Shown piece by piece: positions 1 to 10,010 of a DNA stretch of 64,000 bases (position 1 is its first letter; each line of letters starts with the position of its first letter). A model generated the notes under the pieces. It was given only the letters and a program-made list of their open reading frames with translations. It searched no databases and was not told the DNA's origin. The stretch is from Planctomycetaceae bacterium (GTDB lineage: Bacteria; Planctomycetota; Planctomycetia; Planctomycetales; Planctomycetaceae): assembly GCA_041398825.1 (NCBI GenBank), contig JAWKTX010000001.1, forward strand, positions 434,001 to 498,000, read 5' to 3'. Made by a program: the position numbers and the translations under genes.

Positions 1-309
1 CATGTCTGTGGGCTGCTCGTGACTATCGGCTGCAATGGGGGGAGCCGCCATGCTCTTTGCAGAGTGCTGGTGGTGTGTCAGTACCAGAAAACAGATCCCG
101 GATGCCGTGCGGAGAGCAATTTGCCTGAGTTTCATCTGGACGCCTTCGACGTGTTGTTACATGAATGCCGAAGCGAAAGATTAGCGTACAATTCAGGCTG
201 TCGCGAATAACTTATTTGATGTCTTCACGACGAAACGCGACAATCGAGGGTCGTAAGAACCTTTGGAAGTTTGTCCTGAAGTAACCTTCTTCGCATCGCG
301 AGGCTGTTG
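1..309. other. Left-edge intergenic region
   Basis: No convincing gene is visible here. The forward frame open from the left edge to about 210 encodes a cysteine- and arginine-rich string that resembles no family I know and has no ribosome binding site. DUF1501 genes in planctomycetes usually follow a DUF1553 gene. No recognisable DUF1553 tail is present, so any such partner would end left of the window. Confidence 0.5.
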
Positions 310-1764
310 ATGAGCGAAGTTTCACGTGACCTGCAAAAGAAGACATCGCGCCGAAATCTCTTTGGCAATCTGCGTGATGGGCTGAGTGCCGTTGCGCTGG
401 CGTCCCTGCTGCAGAATGATGTCCAGGCCGAAAACGCCCACCAGACACCCGATGGCCAGCCGCATTTTCAGCCAAAAGCGAAGCGAGTGATCTGGCTGTT
501 TATGCGGGGCGGTGTCAGCCACATGGAAAGCTTTGATCCAAAGCCCATGCTGACGAAATTTGCCGGGAAATCGATTGATGAAACGCCATGGAAAGATGTG
601 CAGGATCCCGAAAAGCTGAAGAGGGTCCGGGTTGTTGTTGTCAACGATGCCAATGGCCAGCAGCGAAAAGTCATCTATCCGCTTCAGGTGGGTTTCAAAA
701 AGTACGGCCAGTCCGGAATTGAAGTGAGCGACTGGTTCCCTCACATCGGTCAGGTGATCGATGATATCTCTGTGGTGCGTTCGATGTGGACGACCGATGA
801 CAATCATGGTGCGCAGGTGCAGTTTCACTCCGGCCGTCACATGCTGGATGCACGCGTGCCGACAATTGGCGCCTGGATCAACTACGGACTGGGTTCACTG
901 AACGAAAGCCTGCCCCAGTTTATACAAATGGGGCCACGATTTTTTGACGTCAGGGATGGGCATTACCTTGGCCCGGCATACGATTCCATCCCGTTAAAAG
1001 TGGATCCGGCCAATCCCCTGCCTTACGCAAAGCCACAACTGGATCTCAGTCGTGACGAACAACAGATTGAGTTTTCCCTGGTCAATCGGCTGAACGGCAT
1101 CAGTGCCAGACAACATCCACTTGATGCAACTCTGCGAGCTCGTATGAAATCGTATGAGCTGGCGTTTCGAATGCAGACCGCGGTTCCTGATGTGATTCGG
1201 TTTGAGGACGAAACTCAGGATACACACAATCTTTATGGCCTTGACGACCCGAAGACCAGGCCTTTTGGTATGCAGTTGCTGGCAGCGCGAAGATTCGCTG
1301 AAAAGGGGTGCCGCTTCATTCAGATCATGCACGGTGATGGTGCGGCTGGTGCGTGGGATGCACATTCCAATCTGCAGACGAACCACACGAATTTGTCTGC
1401 TCAGGTGGATCGACCAATTGCTGGTCTGATCACCGACCTGAAGCGTCGAGGAATGCTCGAAGACACGATGGTTGTTTTTGCGACGGAGTTTGGACGGACA
1501 CCGGGAACTCAGGGAAGTAACGGTCGTGATCATCATCCATATGGATTTAGCGTGTGGATGGCAGGGGGTGGGCTTAAAGGAGGTGTCGCCCATGGAGCCA
1601 CCGACGAACTGGGTTTCCACGCCGTGGATCAACCGCATTACGTCACCGACGTTCATGCGACCATCATGAAACAGCTTGGTCTGAATGCACGCCTGTTGGA
1701 AGTCCCCGGACAAAAACGTACCGAAATGGATTATGGTCTGCCTATCGATGACATCATTGCATAA
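310..1764 (+). CDS. DUF1501 domain-containing protein
   Basis: This is a 484-residue planctomycete DUF1501 protein, a family related to the alkaline phosphatase/sulfatase fold whose biochemical role is not established. The N-terminus carries an RRN-type stretch followed by a hydrophobic segment (DGLSAVALASLL), which resembles a Tat-like or other export signal. The family hallmark WLFMRGGVSHMESFDPKP lies near residues 60-77, and HGDGAAGAWDAHSNL and FATEFGRTPGTQG lie in the second half, ending with a typical HATIMKQLG segment. The start is ATG at 310. A TTG immediately upstream at 307 would add one residue. It stands alone here, with no downstream partner on the same strand within 380 bases. 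Confidence 0.9.
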   Translation: MSEVSRDLQKKTSRRNLFGNLRDGLSAVALASLLQNDVQAENAHQTPDGQPHFQPKAKRVIWLFMRGGVSHMESFDPKPMLTKFAGKSIDETPWKDVQDPEKLKRVRVVVVNDANGQQRKVIYPLQVGFKKYGQSGIEVSDWFPHIGQVIDDISVVRSMWTTDDNHGAQVQFHSGRHMLDARVPTIGAWINYGLGSLNESLPQFIQMGPRFFDVRDGHYLGPAYDSIPLKVDPANPLPYAKPQLDLSRDEQQIEFSLVNRLNGISARQHPLDATLRARMKSYELAFRMQTAVPDVIRFEDETQDTHNLYGLDDPKTRPFGMQLLAARRFAEKGCRFIQIMHGDGAAGAWDAHSNLQTNHTNLSAQVDRPIAGLITDLKRRGMLEDTMVVFATEFGRTPGTQGSNGRDHHPYGFSVWMAGGGLKGGVAHGATDELGFHAVDQPHYVTDVHATIMKQLGLNARLLEVPGQKRTEMDYGLPIDDIIA

Positions 1765-2151
1765 ACATGGCAAGAGGCGGGCCGTTGAAATTGCCGGAGC
1801 CATTGCTGACGGAAGATTTTCGAAGAAGCGTTTAACTTAAGGCCTGTCCCGGTTTTTCAACGAACAGTGAACGGCGTAACCCGGCACAACGCTGATATCA
1901 GGACAGTGAAATCGATGGTCAATGGAATTATCCGAAAACGGTCTGCTCGTATGAACGGTGTTGATGGTGTAGGTTCGATGCAAAGCTTCGGCGAAGGTGA
2001 GCTACCAAAGACAGAGATTTCAACGTTCCAGTTTTTATCGCCCGGAGAACATCGCTGAACTTTTGAAGATAATTTCGTTACAACATGCAGCCTGTCAGTC
2101 GGGCATTGCAATTGACTGCTCCTTAAAAACGTCTGTGCTTGTTGAGATTTC
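1765..2151. other. Intergenic region, no gene seen
   Basis: About 390 bases lie between the DUF1501 gene and the MBL-fold hydrolase. A 63-codon forward frame (1867-2058) has unremarkable composition and no ribosome binding site, so I do not call it. No strong hairpin with a T-run was found. Confidence 0.5.
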
Positions 2152-2901
2152 ATGCGATTAATCTTTCTGGGAACTGGTGGTTACCACCCGAACGAGCGAC
2201 GGCAAACCGCCAGTCTGCTGTTGCCCGACGCTGGAATTGCACTGGATGCAGGAACAGGTTTTTTTCGCATGCCAGCCAGACTGGCGACAAACACCCTGGA
2301 TGTGTTTCTGACTCACGCGCACCTGGATCACATTTGCGGATTGACGTTTCCCCTGGTGGCAATGATTACAAAGCAGATCACTTCGCTTCGGATTCATGGC
2401 AGCGCAAGCACATTATCTGCTGTCAAAACGCATTTGTTCTGCAGGGAGCTGTTTCCGGTAGAGCCGGATTTTGAGTGGTGTCCGCTGCCGGAAAGTGATT
2501 CGGCGTCATCCGGCGTGGCGATTGGCGATGCCGTCGTTACCTGGCAGTCTCTTGAACATCCCGGTGGATCCATTGGATATCGGATCGACTGGCCCGAACA
2601 GTCATTGGCCTACATCACTGATACCACCGCTCCGGGAGATTACAGTCAGTTCGTCCGGGGAGTTGATGTGCTGATTCATGAATGTTACTTCCCGGATGCG
2701 ATGTCAGACTGGGCCGAAAAGACGGGGCATAGTTGCTCGTCAGCGGTTGCGGAAGTCGCGCGGGAAGCGGGCGTCAAAGCCCTTTATCTGGTTCACGCCG
2801 ATCCGCAGCATCCGGAAGATGATCCCATTGGAATTGAGGGAATTCGTGCCATCTTCCCGGAAGCCTTTCTTGCTGAAGACCTTCAGGAAATCGAGTTTTG
2901 A
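2152..2901 (+). CDS. MBL-fold metal-dependent hydrolase (RNase Z-like)
   Basis: This 249-residue protein belongs to the metallo-beta-lactamase superfamily, closest in appearance to the RNase Z/ElaC-like branch. It opens with the branch-typical strand MRLIFLGTGGYHPNERR. The metal-binding motif HAHLDH lies near residues 56-61, with further ligands plausible in AYITDTTAPGD, HECYFPD and YLVHADP. These would bind two metal ions for hydrolysis of a phosphodiester or ester. The substrate cannot be told from sequence. Its stop codon overlaps the alternative TTG start of the methyltransferase gene that follows, so the two are probably co-transcribed and translationally linked. Confidence 0.85.
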   Translation: MRLIFLGTGGYHPNERRQTASLLLPDAGIALDAGTGFFRMPARLATNTLDVFLTHAHLDHICGLTFPLVAMITKQITSLRIHGSASTLSAVKTHLFCRELFPVEPDFEWCPLPESDSASSGVAIGDAVVTWQSLEHPGGSIGYRIDWPEQSLAYITDTTAPGDYSQFVRGVDVLIHECYFPDAMSDWAEKTGHSCSSAVAEVAREAGVKALYLVHADPQHPEDDPIGIEGIRAIFPEAFLAEDLQEIEF

Positions 2902-3878
2902 ATTCTGCCATGTCGATCACTGCTCCATCGCTTTCCTCTGGCCTGGTCGAAAGTCTGCGACATCCTGATACCCACGCGCGTCTTGTGTGGAATTCAGAAA
3001 ATCAAACACTTTCTCCGGAGGGAAATAACGGCGAAACGTGGAAGGTTGTGAACGGGATTCCAAGGTTCGTTTCGGATGATCACCTCAAAAGCTTTGGGGA
3101 TCAATGGACAACCTACGAAGTGGCTCATGAAGACGAAGACCGCGCAACTTTCGGTGCAAAGACAGGCATAGCGCTGGATCAGTTGGCTGGGCTGCGTGTT
3201 CTGGACGCGGGATGTGGTGGCGGTCGTTATTCAAAAATCTGCGGGGAAGCCGGTGCCACCGTGGTTGGAGCTGATCACACGCGCGCAGTGGAGAAAGCTG
3301 CCCGGCTGTGCGCTCACCTGCCGAGGGTTCATTTCGTTCAGGCGGACTTGAAGCATCTTCCGCTTCCGCCCGCGTCATTTGATTTTGTATTTTCGATTGG
3401 TGTCATGCACCACGATGCTGACACTCGAAAAGTGTTTGACGCCGTGGCAAGGTTTGTGAAGCCCGGCGGTCGGTATTCGGTGTGGCTGTATCGACGAAAT
3501 CAGTGGTGGCAGGAAGCGCTGAACAGCGGACTCAGGTGCCTGACCACGCGATTACCGAATTCAGCATTAAAACCCTTGTGTCACCTGGGGGCTGTATTGG
3601 GAGGGACGCCGGTAATCAACCGGACGCTGAATAAGATCGTTAACTTCAGTGCTCACCCAAGCTATGAAAACCGAGTCTGCGATACGTTCGACTGGTGGGC
3701 ACCGCAGTATCAATACCATCATACCATTGAAGAGCTGACAGCCTGGTTTCATGATGCTGGATTCGTTGACCTGAAAGTCCTGCCTCCGGAAAAATCGGGA
3801 TCGCTTTATTCATGGGCTTATCAGAAAAACTTGCTGATTGGCAGCGGTGTGAATGTCACTGGGATTCGTCAATCGTAG
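2898..3878 (+). CDS. Class I SAM-dependent methyltransferase
   Basis: This methyltransferase of up to 326 residues has an N-terminal segment (about residues 15-60, ending NGIPRFV) that resembles the Trm112-like leader found before some bacterial methyltransferases. It is followed by a Rossmann fold. Motif I is VLDAGCGGGRYSKI (about residues 100-113). Later come VGADHTRA, VHFVQADLKHLPLP and FDFVFSIGVMHH, as in methyltransferase 11/25 types. The acceptor is unknown. The TTG start at 2898 overlaps the previous stop by four bases and has AGGAAA about eight bases upstream. An in-frame ATG at 2910 is the alternative. Confidence 0.87.
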   Translation: MNSAMSITAPSLSSGLVESLRHPDTHARLVWNSENQTLSPEGNNGETWKVVNGIPRFVSDDHLKSFGDQWTTYEVAHEDEDRATFGAKTGIALDQLAGLRVLDAGCGGGRYSKICGEAGATVVGADHTRAVEKAARLCAHLPRVHFVQADLKHLPLPPASFDFVFSIGVMHHDADTRKVFDAVARFVKPGGRYSVWLYRRNQWWQEALNSGLRCLTTRLPNSALKPLCHLGAVLGGTPVINRTLNKIVNFSAHPSYENRVCDTFDWWAPQYQYHHTIEELTAWFHDAGFVDLKVLPPEKSGSLYSWAYQKNLLIGSGVNVTGIRQS

Positions 3879-4016
3879 TTCGCATCGGGATGCAGGATCG
3901 GGGCTTGCCTGGCTGCCTGAACGAAATCTTCATCTGCAGCAGTTGATTGAACGGGCAAGAGTGCTAAAACCCTGACTGGGCGCGTTCATTAAAGCGATAG
4001 CCTCAAACAACGACCG

Positions 4017-5447
4017 ATGAATTCAGGGAATCGGAAGATGGCGGCACGGAAGCGAGCGACTCGGAAATCTGAAGCTGAACCAGTTTCAAAGTTGGCCACC
4101 CCTGGCAGGGCAACAACGCCTGATCCTCTGTCAGGGCCCAAGATGTTTGTGCTGGACACCAACGTGATTCTGCACGATGCCGCCTGCATTTTCGCATTCA
4201 AGGATAACGATGTGGTTCTGCCCATCACCGTTCTTGAAGAACTGGATCGATTCAAAAAAGGCGACAGTGATATCAACTTTCAGGCGCGACGGTTTCTTCG
4301 TACGCTGGATGAAATCACGGGCGACGTCATGTCGGGTGAAGGAGCTGAGCTGGGAGAGGGGCTGGGACGGATTCGTGTGGTATTGAACCTGGAGTCCGTT
4401 CGAACTCGCACGGCTTTACTTTCAGACAGTGCCGATCATCGTATTCTCAATACCGCGTTGGCGCTGCGGGAATTGAAGCCCGAAACTCAGGTCATACTGG
4501 TCACCAAAGACACAAATCTTCGGTTAAAGGCCAAGGCGTTTGGACTTGTTTCGCAGGATTACTTTACTGACAAGCTGATTAACATCGATGACGTTTATAC
4601 AGGTCGCCGCCTTCTGAATGACGTTCCGAATTCGGTGCTTGAAAAATTCTACGATGGCGACGGGACGGTGGCAGCTGTTGAAATCGCTGAGGCAGAGAAT
4701 CCCGTTAGCAATGAGAATTTTATCCTGCGCAACGGTACGCGATCTGTTCTGGCCACCTACCACGCGGACGAGCAGACCTTTGTCCGAATTAACAAGGCAG
4801 CCTGTTTCGGAATTCGTCCTCGCAACGCCGAACAATCGTTTGCATTGCAGTCGCTGACTGATGATCGCGTGCAATTGATTACGCTGGTTGGCCGCGCAGG
4901 TTCAGGCAAGACTCTTCTGTCACTGGCTGCTGCTCTGGAGCGTGCTTCGGCAGGTGCCTGTCGGCAAGTCCTTCTCGCCCGTCCAATTGTGCCTCTCAGT
5001 AATCGTGACCTGGGTTTTCTTCCGGGGGATGTTCAGGCGAAAATTGAGCCTTATATGCAACCACTGTTCGACAACCTGTCGGTCATCAAGAGAGAAAATG
5101 CTGGCTCTGTCGACATGATCAATGACATGCTGAAAGATGATCGGCTTGAGATTACTCCGCTCGCCTATATTCGTGGTCGTAGTCTTCAGCAAACGTACTT
5201 TATTGTCGATGAAGCGCAGAATCTGACACCGCATGAAGTCAAGACGATTATCACTCGGGCTGGCCAGGGAACCAAGATTGTTCTGACTGGTGATATCCAG
5301 CAGATCGACCATCCCTACCTTGATTCCCTTTCCAATGGGCTCACATATGTGATTAACCGAATGAAGGGTCAGAAGCTCTTTGCCCACATTACTCTTGAAC
5401 GCGGCGTTCGTTCAGAACTGTCTGAACTTGCAAGCTCCCTCCTGTAA
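4017..5447 (+). CDS. PIN domain-PhoH family ATPase
   Basis: This 476-residue protein has two domains. After a basic, low-complexity start, an N-terminal PIN nuclease-like domain (about residues 40-165) shows FVLDTNVILHD, VLEELDRFKKG and SDSADHRILNTA, so the acidic PIN residues are present. A C-terminal PhoH-type P-loop ATPase (about residues 250-470) shows Walker A GRAGSGKT near residue 292 and Walker B YFIVDEAQNLTPHE near 395, plus VLTGDIQQID. This is the YlaK/PhoH2-like arrangement, thought to act on RNA as a combined helicase/ribonuclease. It stands as a single gene, and its start is ATG at 4017. Confidence 0.92.
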   Translation: MNSGNRKMAARKRATRKSEAEPVSKLATPGRATTPDPLSGPKMFVLDTNVILHDAACIFAFKDNDVVLPITVLEELDRFKKGDSDINFQARRFLRTLDEITGDVMSGEGAELGEGLGRIRVVLNLESVRTRTALLSDSADHRILNTALALRELKPETQVILVTKDTNLRLKAKAFGLVSQDYFTDKLINIDDVYTGRRLLNDVPNSVLEKFYDGDGTVAAVEIAEAENPVSNENFILRNGTRSVLATYHADEQTFVRINKAACFGIRPRNAEQSFALQSLTDDRVQLITLVGRAGSGKTLLSLAAALERASAGACRQVLLARPIVPLSNRDLGFLPGDVQAKIEPYMQPLFDNLSVIKRENAGSVDMINDMLKDDRLEITPLAYIRGRSLQQTYFIVDEAQNLTPHEVKTIITRAGQGTKIVLTGDIQQIDHPYLDSLSNGLTYVINRMKGQKLFAHITLERGVRSELSELASSLL

Positions 5448-5578
5448 CTCCGGTGTGCTTGCCACGCTGGTTGCACGAATGATGCAGTTCCAGGCGTAGT
5501 CTACTGAACGATCCGATATCAGGAGAGTGCGCCTGGCTTTCTGCGGCGTGTTGCCTGTGATGTGATCTGCCCCAGTGT

Positions 5579-7132
5579 TCATTCAGCGTCCGCAACTTCC
5601 CAGTCATCGGTTCGGAACGGGCTTGCGGGAAGATTAGCTGAATTGTAGAGGCTGATCTTTGGATTGGATGCCCAGGCGTAGCGGACACTTTGCGGCTTAG
5701 CGATGTCATCGTGCCAAACGACGACTTTGTCACCATCGATCCTGGCATCTGCCCACACAAATCTGTGATCAGGCCCGGCAATGGCAAAGCCGTCCAGCAG
5801 TTCTTTATCAGCCCTTAATCCATCGCCGACGTGATCGAAGCTGATAATCATTCTGTTGTCTTTCACGGAAGCCGAACGGTATGTTGGCCCCATCGGGACA
5901 AGGTTCTTTCCATATTGAGTAGCAAGAGCCCACTGTGCTAATCGTGAACCGACGGCTTGTTTGTTTCGCGGGTGTATGTCATTGGCTTCTCCGACGTCGA
6001 CAGTAATGGCCATGCCCGTGTTCGGAACTGCCAGAGTTCTCAGCATTCCTTCCTGGACCTCAACCCATCCGCTGGATTCACTTGGCTGCTTCTGTTCCGC
6101 ACGAAAATTTGGCAGCTGCACCCAGGCAAAAGGAAATTCGCCCTGCCCCCATCGCGTTCGCCAGTCATCAATTAGTGTTCGAAGCTGCACGCCATACAGA
6201 TTTGCAAATCCGCGTCCGGCACTGTTTTCACCCTGATACCAGATAGCGCCTTTGATGGTGTAACCCACCAGCGGATGAATTTTTCCGTTAAACAAATTGG
6301 ATGGATAGTTGCGATCCTTGCTGGGCTGAACAGCAAGCTGGGGGCGACGAGGCGGCTTGCGTCCAGCCTGTTCAGCGGCCGTCTTCTGTTCGACCCAGGC
6401 TTCCAGTTGTTTTTCGTATCGCACCTTTGCGGAAGCCGGTTCATAAGTCCGGTCATCATTTTCCCATGCTGCCAGACGAGGAGAGATTTCAGGAACGGCC
6501 TGCTGAGCCGACAAGCTCGTCCATGATTCAATCGATGTGCCACCGACGGACGAGTTGATCAGGCCGATTGGGACCTGCAATTCTTCGTGCAATCGTTTGC
6601 CAAAGAAGTAGGCTGTTGCCGAAAAACTTCCAACCGAGTTGGGATGGCTGTTGATCCATTTTCCCTGGCAGTCCGCCTGGGGTTGTGTTGAATGCCCGGA
6701 TCTTACAGTGAACATGCGCAGCGTCGGAATGTCGGCACCAGCAATTTCGTCTTCTGCGTTTTGTACGCCCGCAACGGTCATTGCCATATTTGACTGTCCG
6801 GAACACAACCAGACTTCACCGACAAGTATATTGCTCAGGCTGATCATTCCACCATCACCGGATACTTCCATCTTCAGCGGGCCGCCAGCGTCCAGTGAAG
6901 TCAGCATCACATCCCATCGCCCGTCACCGTTGGTTGTTGCGTCGTGAGACTGATTGGCGATCCTGACACGAATCTGACTTCCGGCGTTTGCCCATCCCCA
7001 GACATGCACCGGTTGATTGCGTTGCAGGACCATCGCATCACTGAAGACGGCAGGCAGTTTGAGTTCAGCCAGAGCGGCATTTGCGTGCCAGCACACAGCA
7101 GCGCATGAAAGAGCAAGAGTTACGAAACGCAT
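5579..7132 (-). CDS. Sialate O-acetylesterase-like SGNH hydrolase
   Basis: This is a 517-residue secreted esterase of the sialate O-acetylesterase family (carbohydrate esterase, SGNH fold). An N-terminal signal peptide starts MRFVTLALSCAAVCWHANA. It is followed by the family strand LPAVFSDAMVLQRNQPVHVWGWA. The catalytic block I is EVWLCSGQSNMAM (about residues 105-117). Later come INSSVGGTSIESW, GAIWYQGEN and a C-terminal block VGEANDIHPRNKQAVG with the likely Asp-His pair. It would remove O-acetyl groups from sugars outside the cytoplasm. I chose ATG at 7132 because it places the signal peptide at the N-terminus. A TTG at 7153 would extend it. Confidence 0.9.
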   Translation of the reverse strand: MRFVTLALSCAAVCWHANAALAELKLPAVFSDAMVLQRNQPVHVWGWANAGSQIRVRIANQSHDATTNGDGRWDVMLTSLDAGGPLKMEVSGDGGMISLSNILVGEVWLCSGQSNMAMTVAGVQNAEDEIAGADIPTLRMFTVRSGHSTQPQADCQGKWINSHPNSVGSFSATAYFFGKRLHEELQVPIGLINSSVGGTSIESWTSLSAQQAVPEISPRLAAWENDDRTYEPASAKVRYEKQLEAWVEQKTAAEQAGRKPPRRPQLAVQPSKDRNYPSNLFNGKIHPLVGYTIKGAIWYQGENSAGRGFANLYGVQLRTLIDDWRTRWGQGEFPFAWVQLPNFRAEQKQPSESSGWVEVQEGMLRTLAVPNTGMAITVDVGEANDIHPRNKQAVGSRLAQWALATQYGKNLVPMGPTYRSASVKDNRMIISFDHVGDGLRADKELLDGFAIAGPDHRFVWADARIDGDKVVVWHDDIAKPQSVRYAWASNPKISLYNSANLPASPFRTDDWEVADAE

Positions 7133-7271
7133 AGTCGACTCGCTTGCATTCAATTTGGTGACAGGAATCAGAAGGGAAGTTCAATTATGCAGGGATCAAT
7201 TCTGCACATCAAACAGAAATGGGTGGTGGTGTGCCGTGTTCTGCTGAATTTTCGGCGAAAAAACTCCTGTG

Positions 7272-8279
7272 TTATCGTGAAAGACTTAACACATAGACGC
7301 CAGCCAGGATGCCCAGAACGCAAAGCAGTTTTGGCCGCCAGTTCGTCTCACCATACATCCGAATTCCGGCGACGAAAGCAATGACCAGCGATGTCCGTCG
7401 AAGGGGAGAGATGACGGAGATAAGGGCATCTGGTTGTCCAATCGCGGTGAAATAGAGGAAGTCCGACAACAGCAGAAGCACTGCAATCATAGGGATTGAC
7501 CATCGCCATTCAAAAGGAGCGTTCTGACGCTCGTTCCTGAACCAATGGGCTGCGAGCGGAATCATGACAGGGACCAGGTAAACAGAGAACCATGCCTGAA
7601 CTGTAGCTGGCTTCAGGGCAAGATTCTGGAGCAGATGTTTGTCGTACAAAGCACTGGCGGCGCCGAGTATTGTGGCTGCGATCATGAGTCCCACCCACCG
7701 GTTTCGATGAAAATGTATTCCCTCTGCCCGACCAACCACCGAGAAAGCGTAAAATGCAGTCAGGATAATGATGATCCCGGTCCACTGTCCTGCTGATGGG
7801 CGTTCATCCATCAGGGTGACTGAAATCAGAATAGTGAAGAACGGACTGGTTGCCCGAATGGGAGCAGCGATGGACATGGGCAGATGCTTTAACGCATACA
7901 GAGCCAGAATCCAGGATGCACCGACCAGCAGAGATTTCAGGGCCAGCAACAAGTGAGTCTTCCACGAAATGGACTCAACGATCATTGCCGGGAATGGAAT
8001 CCATGATGGACTGGAGAGTGATATGCAGAGCGGAATAAGCCACAACAATGCTGCGGTCAGGACGTTCAGTAGTAAAACTGGCGGAACAGCATTTCCTCGG
8101 ACGGCCGACTTCTTGGCAACATCGTAAAAACCCAGGAAGACGGCAGAAAAGACGCTGAGGAGACTCCAGGTGAGCAAGTGGAACAGCCTGTTGAAGAAGG
8201 AACCCGAAGCGACTGTGAGGGAACGATGTTGCGAGCAGGTTGGTAATCTTCCCTCGCTGACACGTCGGATGACGTGCAA
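7272..8279 (-). CDS. EamA/DMT-family transporter
   Basis: This protein of up to 335 residues is built almost entirely of hydrophobic segments, about ten, with the two-fold EamA repeat typical of the drug/metabolite transporter superfamily. Examples are LLTWSLLSVFSAVFLGFYDVAKK in the first repeat and VSPLRRTSLVIAFVAGIRMYGE near the end. Arrangement and length fit inner-membrane DMT exporters. The solute cannot be read from sequence. The longest frame begins at TTG 8279 with about 30 non-hydrophobic residues. A later TTG just before LLTWSLL is an equally plausible start, so the 5' end is uncertain. It lies 29 bases downstream of nothing but the esterase gene's 3' end, on the same strand. Confidence 0.85.
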   Translation of the reverse strand: MHVIRRVSEGRLPTCSQHRSLTVASGSFFNRLFHLLTWSLLSVFSAVFLGFYDVAKKSAVRGNAVPPVLLLNVLTAALLWLIPLCISLSSPSWIPFPAMIVESISWKTHLLLALKSLLVGASWILALYALKHLPMSIAAPIRATSPFFTILISVTLMDERPSAGQWTGIIIILTAFYAFSVVGRAEGIHFHRNRWVGLMIAATILGAASALYDKHLLQNLALKPATVQAWFSVYLVPVMIPLAAHWFRNERQNAPFEWRWSIPMIAVLLLLSDFLYFTAIGQPDALISVISPLRRTSLVIAFVAGIRMYGETNWRPKLLCVLGILAGVYVLSLSR

Positions 8280-8308
8280 ACACGATTCTCAGGAAACTTT
8301 TAGCAAAG

Positions 8309-9223
8309 CTACTGCGGTTTTCTTCCTGTAAAACTGTTCGCGTTCAGCCAGTCGTTGAGTCGATCGGGCCATGACTTCAGGATGGAATCTGACTGGGCCA
8401 GTCCAACTCCGTGCCGTCCATTCTGGTAGATATGCAGCTCAGATTTATGAACGCCGTTGGCTCGCAGAGCCGTGAAAAAACGGATGGCGTTTTCCACCGG
8501 TACAGCCTGATCCTCGGTGGTGTGAAAAATAAACGTTGGCGGCGTATTTGCGGTGACTTGTCGTTCATTGGAAAGCAACTCAATCAGTTCCGGGTCGTCA
8601 TACCGGTCTGGCCCGAACAGGTTTCGACGAGAACCTTTGTGAGTAAACTGCTCCTCCATTGTGATGACTGGATAGCAAAGAACTGCAAAATCCGGTCGAC
8701 TGCTGAATCGTTCAACGGCATCATCATCGTCCGGATTTCCGGAATCAAAGTGCGTCGCTGCGGTCGACGCCAGATGGCCTCCGGCCGAAAATCCCCAAAC
8801 GCCGATACGGCCTGGATCGACGTTCGCTTCGGTTGCCTGAGACCGAACTGTCCGAATGGCTCGTAACACGTCGCCCTTTTGAACCGGGTGGTGATAACCC
8901 TTTGATCCCAGACGGTAACGCAGAATCCATGCGCTGATGCCACGTTCATTCAGCCAGGCTGCAATTTGATGTCCCTCGTGGTCCATGGCCAGCCCGCCGT
9001 AGCCACCACCCGGGCAAACCACGACACCGCAGCCATTTGCTTTGTCGGCTGCAGCCGGGAATGCCAGCAATGCCGGGATATCACTTTCTGATTCCCCCGT
9101 GGCGAAAGGGGCTGCCGTGGGCCACAAAGGCTTCCAGTCGTCTGCCTGGGCGCAATGGATCGCGGTGGCGATATTCAGAGTCGTTGCAAAAATCAGGGCC
9201 AGGGCAGTGCGAATGAGAACCAT
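8309..9223 (-). CDS. Secreted alpha/beta-hydrolase (acetyl-xylan-esterase-like)
   Basis: This is a 304-residue alpha/beta-hydrolase with an N-terminal signal peptide (MVLIRTALALIFATTLNIAT...). The oxyanion-hole region VVVCPGGGYGGLA is followed by the nucleophile elbow VWGFSAGGHLAS. The acid is likely in HTTEDQAVPVEN and the histidine in NGRHGVG. This set is typical of BD-FAE/acetyl-esterase-like enzymes common in planctomycetes, which hydrolyse esters on polysaccharides or small molecules. The substrate is not inferable. ATG at 9223 is preferred over a TTG at 9241 because it starts the signal peptide cleanly. It reads in the same direction as the sialate esterase and transporter genes, with 29 bases to the latter. 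Confidence 0.88.
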   Translation of the reverse strand: MVLIRTALALIFATTLNIATAIHCAQADDWKPLWPTAAPFATGESESDIPALLAFPAAADKANGCGVVVCPGGGYGGLAMDHEGHQIAAWLNERGISAWILRYRLGSKGYHHPVQKGDVLRAIRTVRSQATEANVDPGRIGVWGFSAGGHLASTAATHFDSGNPDDDDAVERFSSRPDFAVLCYPVITMEEQFTHKGSRRNLFGPDRYDDPELIELLSNERQVTANTPPTFIFHTTEDQAVPVENAIRFFTALRANGVHKSELHIYQNGRHGVGLAQSDSILKSWPDRLNDWLNANSFTGRKPQ

Positions 9224-9333
9224 AAATACGCTCACGGACAATTGGTAAGTTTCAGGTCAGCGGTAGCCAACAGGTCATCTGGACAGCAACGCGGCCCGAG
9301 TTCTGAGTGCAGTTCGGGCGCGTTGCGATTGAC

Positions 9334-9615
9334 TTATGCACTGCGAGATGTGATTTCCAGCAGGTGGAAGCCAAACTGAGTCTTCACCGGCCCATGTACG
9401 GTGTTGAGTTCGTCGTTGAATACAACTTTGTCGAATTCCGGGACCATTTGTCCCTGCCCGAAAGTGCCCAGGTCTCCCCCGTTACGGCCTGAAGGGCATT
9501 GGCTGTGTTCCCGGGCCACTGCGGCAAAATCAGCACCTTCCTGAATCTGTTGTTTCAGTGTCAGGCAGTCAGCTTCGGTTTTTACGAGAATGTGTCGCGC
9601 GCTGGCGGTTGCCAT
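9334..9615 (-). CDS. Parvulin-type peptidyl-prolyl isomerase
   Basis: This 93-residue protein is a single parvulin (PpiC-type) domain without a signal peptide or chaperone arm. The characteristic sequence ARHILVKTEADC is at the start, FAAVAREHSQCPSGRNGGDLG is in the middle, FGQGQMVPEFDKVVF follows, and VKTQFGFHLLEI ends the domain. It should catalyse cis-trans isomerisation of peptidyl-prolyl bonds in the cytoplasm, like E. coli PpiC. The ATG at 9615 has AGGA at good spacing (GAAAGGACGATTGCC). The size matches the family minimum. Confidence 0.93.
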   Translation of the reverse strand: MATASARHILVKTEADCLTLKQQIQEGADFAAVAREHSQCPSGRNGGDLGTFGQGQMVPEFDKVVFNDELNTVHGPVKTQFGFHLLEITSRSA

Positions 9616-10010
9616 GGCAATCGTCCTTTCTGATGGTAAGCAGTTTTTCTATCCCCCTTCAAACGTGGCCATTTCAGAACCCGCAAACAAGCCGCAGGGC
9701 AAGGCCGAAGTTGGATATCAACAGAGTGCCGGGCAAGCTACAAAAGCTCAACCAGCTCGGCAACCGACACCGTTTGTTCCGGCCTCTTTCCCACACTTTA
9801 CTGGTGTATCCTGAAGAAGAGACCGTCGATTTGCCTGTTCATCCGGTGAATGCTTCCGGGATGGATGTCGAACCCGACGGCTGGCGAATACACGATCGAT
9901 GGATATTCAAACTCTCCGAACAGGCGAAATTCGTCGGAAACGATTATGGTACCTGAGTCTCTATAACGATTCGTCTGTACCAGCCAGAGCAAGAATTTCT
10001 GAGAGAAGTC
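9616..10010. other. Intergenic region between divergent genes
   Basis: About 395 bases separate the parvulin gene (leftward) from the HD-domain gene (rightward). Short frames on both strands here lack ribosome binding sites and recognisable content. It presumably holds both promoters, but I could not pick convincing boxes. Confidence 0.4.
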